The translations under genes were made by a program, and so were the position numbers. Positions 10,912 to 21,752 of a DNA stretch of 64,000 nt are shown here, piece by piece. The notes below the pieces were generated by a model. It was not told where the DNA came from. It saw only the letters and a program-made list of their open reading frames with translations, and searched no databases. Source of the DNA: Ctenosaura bakeri (Eukaryota > Chordata > Lepidosauria > Squamata > Iguanidae); assembly GCA_948474755.1 (NCBI GenBank), contig CAOLHI010000256.1, forward strand, positions 1 to 64,000. Direction: 5' to 3'. The first letter of the stretch is position 1. Every line of letters begins with the position of its first letter.

Positions 10912-12018
10912 TCATAAAGCAAGACAAATTCTGCATAAAGCAGTACTGCTTGAGGGAATCAACACTGGTAGTGTCAGAAGTCCATTTGCGATGTCATTTT
11001 CTTGGTTTGATTCAGTGAGCATTGCATCCTGTTTGAACAGGAAACTTCCCCTTGAAGGCCTCCAGAAGTGAGCTTTTTTCTGGAGTTTGACATCATCCTT
11101 GCTGTTTGTTTTGTTTCTGCTAGCAGGCATCCATGGATCTCTTAGAGGGCCACAAAAAAGACTGTGAGGACTACCAGCTCCCATAAGCTGCAATGTGCCC
11201 AGCTCGTCTTAAAGAGTGTGTTTGAATAGAAATGTATAAGGTGAAGGAGATGCAAGTGTACACAGTGTCCCAGGACAATGTGGTGTATAGAGGAGTAAAA
11301 CGCTTAGAAAAGTTACTTCTCCAATGTCTCTGGAGAAGTGCATATGAAAATGGATTGATTATTTATGAAGGACATTCATATCCTGCCTTTCAAAATTCAC
11401 AAGACACAGTGCAGCAAGAATGAACATAAAATACAAAAGATATGTCTAGATATACTCATAGAAACAAATCCCAATAGCAAACAATAGCAGAAACAGCTTG
11501 AACAATAAAGGAGTATCAGTAACGTAAAAACTTTAGAAGTGCCAATAAAGAGACATCCTTGTGAAAAGAAGACAGTGGATAAAACAGCAGAATAAACCCT
11601 TGTGATGCCCTTTGCTGTTATTAAGCATTTAAACAAACAAACAAACAAATTCAGATATAGTGTGGGCATATAAATATCAGTCTGTAAGTAAATGATTAAA
11701 AATATAGATGCACTTATTAAAAAAAAAGTTTTTTAAAAAAGTATTAATTGTGCACAGGATTATTTATTTATAGTTTTAATTAAAAGTTCTTCTGCTAACA
11801 AGGTCTCCCAAAGTGATGCACAGGGCTGCAACCTGTTTGACCCTCTCTCTCCCTCTGTGTGTGTGTGTCTTCCCTTCCTCTCTCCTTCCCTCTCTGTGCA
11901 TTTGCAGACAATGCACCAGCTGGTGGAGGTTTTTATTACAACCTTCTAAGGAGAGAGCTTCACCACCTAGGAGCTACCCTGAGGAACTGCACTTCTGCCA
12001 CTCTGGTGTTCCAGCTGA

Positions 12019-15000
12019 ATGCGTCCCCTGCTCAGCCTGGTGCATCGCCATCCTTGGGTGATAAACGTTGTCGCCTATGGGACACTGTTTTCTGCAGCGG
12101 ATGTGGCCCAGCAGATATTGTCAGGGCTCCCTCAGGACCAGCTTTGGTGCCCTGCTTTGGACTTGAAGCAGACAGCCAAAGTGGCACTGGTAGGGTTCAC
12201 GCTCCATGCCAACTTCAATTACATCTGGTTCCGGGCCCTGGAACACCTTCTTCCCGGAGCAAATGTTACCAAGGTGATCATAAAGGTTGCTTGTGACCAG
12301 GCCATAGCTGCCCCAATCACTATTGGGGCATTTTACACAGGTGAGAAACAGCAGAGGTGAGATGGGAAAGGCAGAGGGATCTTTTGCAAATAGCAACAAA
12401 GCCTGGGAGACTAGTCCTCTGTGTTTTCCAGGCCTCTCTCTCTTGGATGGTGAAAGTGACATCTTTGGGACTTTACGGGAAAAGTTTTGGCCGTCTTACA
12501 AGGTAATTTATTACAGATTAATAATTTATTATGGCAAATCTTTAACATTTGATAGATGATGCAAGGATATGTGCTATTTAAATATGAAATATAAATATTA
12601 ACATTTAAAACTGATATGAATAAATATTAAATAAATGTTATATTTAATAAGTTTAACAAATAATTTAATTATAATGTAAGTGGTGGCACATTCTTACATT
12701 ATGTATGATTTAGTTAATTAATTAAAAGTAGTTAATCAAAATTGTAATTTAATTACTTTGAATAATAAATAATTTAATAAACAGTACATTTAATTCAATA
12801 TTTAATAATTTAATAAATATGAAATAATAAAGTTATTATGCACATATCATTCTATATTCTGTCTATGAAAATTTATACTACAATAAAACTTTTCAGTCTT
12901 TTTAGGAGACATAGGTCTCTATTTTGTGTCAGTGAAGCTAAATCATTTTATCTTATCTTACTTTATTTTATTTATATCCCACCTTTCTCCCAATATGGCA
13001 GCCTGGGCAGTTTACAGTGTTAAGTCAAAACCAAAATGCAACTAAAATGATGTCTAATGTGTGCATGTATTTGCCCTTTAAGTCACCTGTCGACTTCTGG
13101 CAACCCCATGAATTTCATAGGATTTCTTAGTCAAGGAATACTCAGAGGTCACTTTGCCAGTTCCTTCCTCTGAAACAGAACCTACAGTACTTGGTTTTCA
13201 TTGGTGGTCTCCCATCTAAGTACTAACCAGGGCTGAGTTGGCTTAGCTCCCAAAATCAGACAAGATCTGGTGCCATTAGGGTATTTTGGCCTTGTATAAC
13301 ACAAAAGTTTTAAAAAAAACATGAAAGAGCCATTACTATTGAAATTTAATCTAGAGATTAATTTAAAGGCTTTAAAACCATGTTTGAAACATAAAGCTCA
13401 AATCCAGCGCACCTCATTAAAAAAACCCTTCTGCAGAACCAAAAGAAACTCAAAGTCTTATTGAAATAAAAAGATCTTTACCTGCCAGCAAAAGGACTAC
13501 AGAGAAATAGCCAGCCAAAACTCCTATGGAAAGAAATTCTATAATCTGGAAGCAATCACGGAGAAGGACCTATTCTATGTCCCCCACCAAACTTACTTTG
13601 ATGGTGGTGAGACCAGCAGAAAGCCCTTCCCCTATGATGTTAAACTTTGGCAAGTTCACATAGGGAAATAATGGTCTTTCAGATACTCTGGACCCAAGTC
13701 CTATCATGCTTTATAGGTCACAGCCAGAACTTTGAGATCTACTCAGAAACAGACTGGTAGCCAGTGAAGCTATTTTAACAATATCCACCATTTCTGAGCA
13801 GTTTGCAGTGCTTAATGTACTTTACAGATATTTTTTGTCAAGAGGTGGAGTGGGATTACATCAGATGATAGAAAAACTTCCCCATCATCTCCCCAAACCT
13901 GCAAGAATCTTATGTCTGAGGAATGGGAAGCCTTCAGCCCATGGCTCTAATCTGGCCCATGGAGATCTTTGGGAAAATTGCATCTCTAAAGCCCTCCCCC
14001 TCAAAAGGCTATCTTGAAAGGAATTGTCTCTGTCTCTGATCAATGACTGGAGATCACAGGAATCCTGTCTGTTCTTGTTTTTCCTTTCACTTCCCCATGT
14101 GGGCAAAAGGGTAGAGAAGCAAAACCAGATACATGAAATATTCACCTTCTCAACTCCTACATCCCAAGAGACTGTCTCAGGTATTATATATATTATCTCA
14201 GTGCAGATAACAACTTAGGATTTTAAAGCAGATTAGTCTTAACTCCTTGCTCATTCGCATGGAAGGGCTGAGGCTGACAGCAAGTTACCTTACTAATACT
14301 TCAAGTTACTACTGAAACTCTTAAGAACATGGAATTTAAATCAGAAGGTTCTTAGTTTATTGTACAATCTGTCAGCTATTTTCTAAAATAATTCCTAAAA
14401 CTTTGGACTTCAAGACCTCTCATTTCTTACTCCAGGTTTCTCTCTCCAGCCAGAGTTTGTGACATTGATTTTTTTGATCTACACCTCTCAGAATCTCTCA
14501 GCCAGCATTCTCTGGGAGCTGTCAGCCAAAAATGTAACTTTCCATAGCTATGTCTAAAATGCTCAGTGCCTAAATCTGTTAGGGACTTTTTTTTCTATTA
14601 GTTTTTTTATTAAGTAAAAACAACACAAACCAAACATACAAAACAACAAAAATTACATTTGTACAAACATCAACAAACATCCTAACCTGCACATGACTAG
14701 AACAAAAACTAACAAAATAGAACTAAAAATTGGTTCTCGCCCCTGTTGCAAACAGTTCATATTGTTTAAGCATTTACACCTAACTGTTGAATCATTCATT
14801 TTATCTCATAGTTACAAATTGTTACTAATCATTTATCATTTTAGTTATTTACTTACTTAATTTCTCAAGTTCATAAATAATTGTTAACTTGTCCTAGATT
14901 AGTTTATACGAATGATCAATCATCAAAGATAATTATTTAAACTTTTTTTAAAGCAACAGAGTACATCTTCTAAAACTACTTTTACACTTCTCATGTCGTA

Positions 15001-16336
15001 ATATAAATTTTAAATTTCAAAACCTGTTGTCATCAGATCACCTTCAAGCACTGTTAGGGACTTTAACACTTAGTCTGGATGCTCAGTTTCCTATTTTTTT
15101 TCCCTTCCTCCTTCCTTAGGCTGGGATATTGTGCTGGACTTTATTCCAGGTAAGTGTTGCTTATCTTTCTTTCCTCATCTCAGTGCCTGAAGCATGGAGC
15201 TGCCAAGTGTTTTGAGTGGAAGGACAGAGCTCCAATGCCTTAAACAGCTATAGTGTCACATACACTTCTGCACTTTGAACTCAGTTTACAGCAATTGAGG
15301 GTGATGGGAGAAAGTGGAAGGAAGAGAGAGAAACAGGGACGTTTTAAAAGCAGCTGAGAACTGGGACAGCTGAGGATTATCTGGAGCAGTCCCTGCCAAA
15401 CCGAGGCAGTTGGAAAGTATGCAGCAGAATCAACAAATTATAGTAGCATAGAGGTGAAGCATTGGAGAGGTTTAGCCTGCTTTGGGAAAAGTTTGGGAAA
15501 AGAAAGCACTGAATCTCTACTACGAAGAAACTATAGTCAGCAGCTTCCTGAACAAGGAAAATGGGTGCTTATATGCAGAGCTTGAAACGGTTGCTTTTTG
15601 GATTAGCAGAATCCCCAAGTCAACATGGAATAATCACGTGGGCCAGGGGATTCTGGCAGTTGTCAAAAAACTAACCTTTTCAATCTGCAATTTGCATGTG
15701 TGTTAAGATGTCACACTCTGAACAGCTCACAGAAGTAAACCACAGGAGGTGAAGCAACATTCAGCAACAGGCAAGCCAGCGTTGCTATACATTTCTGGTT
15801 TGAGACAAGGCTGGAGAACTTGTTAGTCCTCTCAAAGTTACTGGACTACAACTCTCATCGTACCCAACCACAGGTTATGTTGACTAGAGCAGATTGGGAG
15901 TTGCAGTCGTCTGGAAGGTCACAACTTCCTCACCCTATTTTAGTACATCTCCAAATTTCCTCCCCTGCAGCATAGGTATACCTGGAAAAACTATTTTCAG
16001 AAGGAAGTGGACAACTCAGTGACTTTGGGTTGACTATGCTGGATGGAGGATTCTAGGAGCTTCAGTTGAGATTGGAGCATGGAAAATGCACTTCATATTC
16101 CACCTTTCCATCTCTCTCCCTTTCACCAGGCAGTGAATTTTACTCTTGTGCCACCCACGCTGCGCACAGCTTACGTGGGCGCCTGCTCCTTCATGTGGAC
16201 AGCTTTTCTGTGCTACCTGCGTCAAAGCGATGCCTGCAATGCCACCTCCCAGCTTTTCCAAGCAGTGCCAGCCTTGGCTCAGCTATTTCCACCTACACCA
16301 CGAGAGAATCAAATGAACAGACGCTCTGAGAAATAA
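12019..16336 (+). CDS. MPV17L: MPV17-like membrane protein, complete in four coding exons (209 aa)
   Basis: Coding exons: 12019-12340, 12432-12502, 15120-15149 and 16130-16336. All junctions are GT/AG, frames are continuous, and the sum is 209 codons plus TAA. The family is small four-span proteins of peroxisomal or mitochondrial inner membranes, linked to reactive-oxygen handling and organelle homeostasis. Seen: an N-terminal HPWVINVVAYGTL segment; HANFNYIWFRALEHLLPG in exon 1, which is close to the HANFNYVW motif of mammalian MPV17L; CDQAIAAPITIGAFYTG across the first junction; a REKFWPSYK family signature ending exon 2; and VNFTLVPPTLRTAYVG starting exon 4. Exon 3 is only 10 codons. The ATG at 12019 is chosen because the family begins just before the HPW motif. 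It resembles MPV17L more than MPV17, PXMP2 or MPV17L2, but a lineage-specific paralogue cannot be excluded. The C-terminal ~30 residues look divergent. Intron 2 carries a clean L1 insertion. Confidence 0.88.
12505..12845. other. A+T-rich stretch in MPV17L-like intron 2
   Basis: Dominated by AATAAT, TTAATTAAT and AAATATTTA words; starts at the splice donor of exon 2. No ORF. Confidence 0.6.
13065..13300 (-). repeat. 5S-rRNA-derived SINE, reverse orientation
   Basis: On the minus strand: AGATCTTGTCTGATTTTGGG, then CCTGGTTAGTACTTAGATGG and GAGACCACC, matching 5S rRNA. The plus-strand left part CACCTGTCGACTTCTGGC is the element's tail. Confidence 0.75.
14576..15064 (-). mobile_element. L1-type 3' fragment with perfect 14-bp target duplication
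   Basis: CTGTTAGGGACTTT occurs at 14576-14589 and again at 15051-15064. The 461-bp insert between starts on the plus strand with a T run; on the minus strand this is a poly-A tail preceded by CTTAATAAAAA, a polyadenylation signal. A+T-rich 5'-truncated 3' UTR sequence and this tail and duplication are the hallmarks of L1-driven retroposition. It lies in MPV17L-like intron 2. Confidence 0.8.
15275..15422 (+). repeat. Family R DNA-transposon-like repeat, partial
   Basis: TTTGAACTCAGTTTACAGC, GTTTTAAAAGCAGCTGAGAA and CAGTCCCTGCCAAACC match the right half of the repeats at 30592-30982, 36232-36550 and 46221-46571. Confidence 0.65.
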
Positions 16337-17068
16337 CCAAGAAACATGGTCAAGTTGATGTGTCTCTCCCCACACAATTGTAGTATTGACCTCTGCAGAC
16401 TTTGCTATTTGCTATTGTATTCCAGGTTAGTTTCTGGCCACCTGCACTGGATCTTGTTCAGGCTTAAAATATAAATAACTAATATTTTTTATACTTTATA
16501 CAACACCAAACACCTTACTGTCTGTGGCCACTGTTTCATGGTGCCTATTAGTAGGGATGCACCCTGTAGAAATTTTCTGCATGGAGTTATATCTTCTACC
16601 CATATGCAGGCCTTGGAGGACTTTGTCGGACTACAGCCCCCAGAATTCACTAGCCTAGTGGCTATGCTGGCTGTGGAATTCTGGGAGATATAGTCCAAAA
16701 ATAACATTTTCCCAACCTTTGTCCACTTCCCTTCTGAACAGAATACTGACCTGTCCTATAGGGATGCTGCAAGTTTTGCAGCAAGTTCAGGTAAAAGGAA
16801 TATTTTAAACACCTGAAAAGAGTGTTTAAGAACTCTCCTGAGACAGCACTGCCTTTGGTTCTCTTTTTATGCATGTTGGCAGCCATTCCATCCAGCTGTA
16901 GAGAAGGAAAGAAAGAGCACAGAGCACATCTGTTCTGTGGAAAGACCAGCTACCTTGGCTGTTGCTCCCTGCCCAGCTTGTCACCTTGGGGCAATCATTT
17001 TATCTATTTCTTCTTTTCCCACTGTTCCTTATAAGAACTTTATAATGTTAAGTAAAGCTGCAGCTAGA

Positions 17069-17310
17069 GAGCCAGTGTAGTGATCTGAACGCTGGACTAT
17101 GACTGTGGAGACCAGAGTTCCAATTCCCCACTTGGCCTTGGAAACTCACTGAGTGACCTTGAGCAAGTCACATTCTCTCACTCTCAGAGGAAGGCATGGG
17201 CAAATCCGCTCTGAACAAAGGTTGTCTAGAAAGCCCTGTGATAGGTTCACTTTAGCATTGCCATAAGTCTTCAGCTGGAAATCGCTTGAAGGCACAAAAC
17301 AACAAAATGC
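17069..17310 (+). repeat. Sauria SINE in the MPV17L-like 3' region
   Basis: GAGAGCCAGTGTAGTGATCT head, GACTGTGGAGACCAGAGTTC, GAAACTCACTGAGTGACC and a tail CATTGCCATAAGTC then AAGGCACAAAACAACAAAA. Nearly full length. Confidence 0.85.
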
Positions 17311-17445
17311 TGCATGAAGATTTCTCTTCTGCCCTCCTACTCACTTCTTCCTTTCATATCATGTCTTTTAGATTGTAAGCTTGAAGGCAGGAAATGTCTT
17401 TTCCTTTTAAAAAAACTGATCTGTAAACTGGAGAGCTGAGGAACA

Positions 17446-17458
17446 GGCAATAAATAAA
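17446..17458 (+). promoter_or_regulatory. Candidate polyadenylation signals of the MPV17L-like gene
   Basis: Overlapping AATAAA hexamers lie about 1.1 kb after the MPV17L-like stop, just before the A/T-rich 3' flank. A Sauria SINE at 17069-17310 would then lie inside the 3' UTR. Position and motif are the only support; no transcript data are available. Confidence 0.35.
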
Positions 17459-17914
17459 TAAATATTTAATATGTTTTAAAAATGCTTTGAATATAGTGAA
17501 ATCTAATAATAATAATGTTTGTGCCTCTAGAATATGCTTGGGAAATTACACACAGCCTTCCTTTTGGATGTTGTTTATGATCTCTAACCTTAAATACTTA
17601 TTGCTAACAGGGAATCTGGGTATTCCTGCTCCACAAGCGCTGAGGACAAGTGTGTGGGCAACTTGTGACCTTCAGCAGTTGTGGGACTACAACTCCCATC
17701 AGATCCAACTAGCATGGCAGTAAACATGGGTGAAATAGCATTCAGCAAAATCTAGAAGGCCACAAAATTGCCACAATTACTTTAGGATTATCACTTGACT
17801 GGAAAACTTAAAGTCTACCAGAGCTTGAAAAGATTACTTTTGGGGTCCACATCCCCCAGAATTCTGAGACTTGTAGTCTGTAAAACAGCTTTCCTAATGT
17901 TTATGCCTCCATTA

Positions 17915-17945
17915 TGATGTCATTTCCTACAGAACCGTGAGGCAA
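17915..17945 (+). promoter_or_regulatory. IZUMO2 proximal promoter candidate: CRE-like site and RFX half-site
   Basis: TGATGTCA at 17915-17922 is one base from the palindromic CRE and is followed directly by TTTCC (an ETS core on the other strand). GAGGCAAC at 17937-17945 matches one half of an RFX X-box. Both lie within 60 bases of the start codon. This is motif reading only. The tract just after 17922 also resembles a splice acceptor (TTTCCTACAG), so an upstream noncoding exon is possible. Confidence 0.3.
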
Positions 17946-17971
17946 CTATTTCCTGCGGCTTACGTTCAGCC

Positions 17972-20900
17972 ATGCTTCTCCCAGGCCTTCCATTGGGGCT
18001 ACCTCTGATCTGCTTGCCCACAGCCATCTTGGGCTGCCTGCAATGTGACTCACAGTTCAAGGAGAATGTGTCTAAACTCCGCACTGTGCTTGTGCCACGC
18101 CAAATCCATGACACTCGCCTCAAGGAACGGGCTGAAGCCCTCCTGAAAGGTCTTGAGGGAGACTTTTTCCTGCACTATGCTACCAGCCAGTTTTCTGGCC
18201 TTGCTGGTACGGCCTTGGCTCTGCTTAGCGTGGTCAGAGTCAAAAACTTGGAGCCATATTGATAGATGTTTTTGACTGGGTGATGAATGCACACTTTCTG
18301 TCCAAACAGCACCAGCAATCCATGTGTTTTTCAATCAGCTAACACTGGTCACTGCTGAGAAGATATGGGCCATTTCCCTGCTAGCATATCTATTGTACTT
18401 TGTGAATTGCAGAGTAAAATTTAGCTGTATGAAGGTTATACAGGTAGCTATTGGCTAGTGCTTGTGACATCACCTGTAACTAATAACATTTTCATCATGC
18501 CTGAGCCATTTAATTAACTTCTTTAAAGGAGTGTTCTTAGAACATTTTAAAAAATTGTGTAGATGCTCAACAATCCTCTCTTTTTGGCTAAATCGGTATA
18601 GGAGATATAAGGATGCCTTTTTTTAAAAGGAAAAAGAAACAATTGCTACTGAAGATGAATATTCTGACTTTTCCCAAAATCATGACAAGGCCATTTACTG
18701 AACCAAACCTAATATAACTTTTAAACAACAGAAAGGATTATAATTAAAAGATAATTAAATTGACAACATTGGCAGGATTGTTCTTTTCCCACAATTATGA
18801 AGCACTTCTTATTTCATGAACTTTTTTCCCCCTCTTGTTTCTATGCTTTTTAATTTAGCACTGGGTCAGCTTTCCCCAACTAAACCTATTGGACTCCAAC
18901 TCCTATCATCCTCAGCCAGCTATCATCCTCCAACTTTTCTGGAGAGCACCAGGCCCAAGAGAAAGGCTGAGCTATCTTTTGAGCTCCCATACCTTTCAAC
19001 TGTCCCCGTTAGGTACAGACACGCCTAATTAATCCTCTCAAGTCAGTTAATTGCTTGGTGTATCAATTTAGCAGTGAGGAGAGGAGAGGAGGGGGCAGAA
19101 TCTTGCCTGTTCCTGTTGATTTAGACAAAAGCAAACTGCTGCATCTTCTTTCAACTTGGCTGTTCTTTCTCATTAATAACTTTTGCCATCTTGACCATAC
19201 TGATGTTGCTTGGCCACACATGTCTCAGTTTTCATCTGTGAAATGTTGGACAGTAGGCATTCGCCATACCTTAGCAATGGGAACATGTATCTCCCTTGTT
19301 TGCAAAGAGAACTTTCTGAAGCAACCAGTTGCTTCTTCCCAACATGAAGCTGTATATGTACCAAGACTAACCTTCTCAGATAATGAAGGCTACATTCATC
19401 ATGTTAAATCTTTAGTTGGGCAACTTGTGAGGGCCACATTTGCCCTCTTATTGGTTTTGGTGGCTACCTGTCTCCTCCAGTGCCTCCATACATAGTTGCA
19501 CTTTGCCCATCTCTGCTTTAATCCCATTGAAATCAATGAATGAAGTACCACTGGCTTCAGTAGAACATTAGTGAGTGAGAAAAGTATAACCCAATATCAT
19601 TTTTTAGTTCTGTAAGCACCCAGGTTCTTTCTGCCCCCACAAAATTTCCTTAGGATATTGGGGGCCATCTGGGCCAAAAATAAAAAATAACACTTGGGAT
19701 GGAACACAGAGGTGCAGCACAGGGTAAAAGATCCCATAGAGAAACAATGTGGCCTCCCATCGTCTTGCAATTGTCCAATTTTGGGTCAAAGAGTGACTAA
19801 CTAAATCTGGATTCAACCTCTAAATTATTATTATCCCTATTACCACTACCACATCAATGTACCTGGTATCTCACAAAGGAAAAGAGGATAGATCTCTGTT
19901 CCATACAATCTATAAAGTAAGCACTGGAGGATATAACAAGGGAAGAAGAGGGACAAAATTAAGAGGGAAGAACATTCATTCGTTTCAGTTTCACGTACTG
20001 GTGTTTGTTTACAATGGGATAGGGGGACCATCAGGTTGTGTCAATGGCTTAAAGAAAAAGGTGGCCTTTGCAGAGAGATTTGAAAGGAAGAAAAGAAGTA
20101 GGATGATGGATGTGTGATCTGCAGGGTGTTTCCATGTGCAAGGAAAGCAAGGGGGAAAGGGAAAAAATTGGAGAGCAGGAGAGCTTAGCCGAGAGTAGTG
20201 AAAGTAGAGATTGTGCTAATAAGGCTGTATCAGCTCTTAAGCGAGATGTTTTATTTTTGTGCATTTATTTTATTAACTTCACTTATATCCTGCTTTTCCT
20301 CCAATGAGCTTTCCTCTTCCTGACTTTATCCTCATGCTCTGAGAGGTAGGCTAAGCTGAGAAAGTAGTGTTGCCCGATCTCAGCCTCCAGTTTTCATGGA
20401 CAATTTCCAGGTGAGAGACGAGGGTGCAAATTCTCCAGTTTTGATGGGCTCAGTTCTGGGCAACAGGAAAGGGACTGGATGCAAATCTCTAGCTTAGCTA
20501 GGGGTGCAGCAGCTTCCTACAGTTTCCAAGGCTTCACTGATTTCTTGCTATCCAAGGAGTCTATATATTTGCTTGGTTAGCTTTTCCCTTCCCTCCCAGT
20601 TGTTGTAGCACCAGGATTTACCTTCCACTCTGCTCTGAATCCACATTTGAGCTAAAAGCAAGTGGGCTACATGAAATGTTCTTTATTTTATTTCTCCAAG
20701 TGAGAAGGAATAATCCCCTCATTTCCCCTTGATCTGAAAACAGATTTTTAGCTAAGATTTCTGTCTTAAATTTCCAAACAGGAGAATGTGCTCTCTGTGT
20801 GTGTGTCTGAATGACAAACTGTGAGTTAGTACATAATGCATCATGCTTAATGACATCATCAAGAGCTATCTCTAGGTTCAGAAATTGGCCTGGAAACCTC

Positions 20901-21698
20901 AGGTGAAGTTCATGGCTTGGTGGAAACTAGAACTTAGATCTCCACATTCTTGATTAAACACTCTAACCATGCTACCACATGATTTTTGAAAGATCTATTT
21001 TATCTGGAAAAGTGTGCAGAGTATCTCTGTTTGTTGTAGATTCTCAGCTGCTGTCCTATAAGTGCTCTGCTCCTTCTGCTTAATGGAAATTTGGGTGATG
21101 GCTATCACCGTCTTGTCTTTCTGTTCTTCCCAGTTAAGAGCAAGGTTGATAACTTGATCCAGGAGGTGAGGTACAGCACGGCAAATCTTCTTCAAAGTTC
21201 CCTTACAGGTGAAGATCATAACTCCTCCTTCCCTTAAGTGTCCTTCTGTTGGGATTATTCCCAAGGTGCCCCTAACCAATATACCCCGTTTGATATTATT
21301 GATATTATTCTATTTGATATACCCTGTTACCAGAAAATCTTTTTTGGTCCTTGAATTAATCTTGCAGGGGAGACCGATCTCCCCACCAGCCCATGCAGCT
21401 TCTTGTTCTGTTCTCAGACCAGGCTCTGCTGGAAAAACTGGTTGACTTCCGGAGGACTTCCATCATGAAGCTGAAACAGGCATTAAAAGAACACCAGATG
21501 AAAGGTATTGGGTTCCCTTAAGTCCTATATCCTGGCCTTTGAGGGCTGAAAAATGGCCCTTTATGGGTGTGTTGCTTATATTCCTTCTCTTTTTTAATGA
21601 TTTTGTTTTTGAATTATTTGTTTTTAACTTTGTTGTTATTGTAATCATATTTTAACTTGTAAGCTGCCTTGAGTTCCAGGTAGTAGTAGTAGTAATAA

Positions 21699-21752
<54 letters not shown>

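Noticed and set aside
12121..12462. Minus-strand frame opposite MPV17L-like exons 1-2
   Set aside because: Shadow of the plus-strand exons, which match the MPV17 family.
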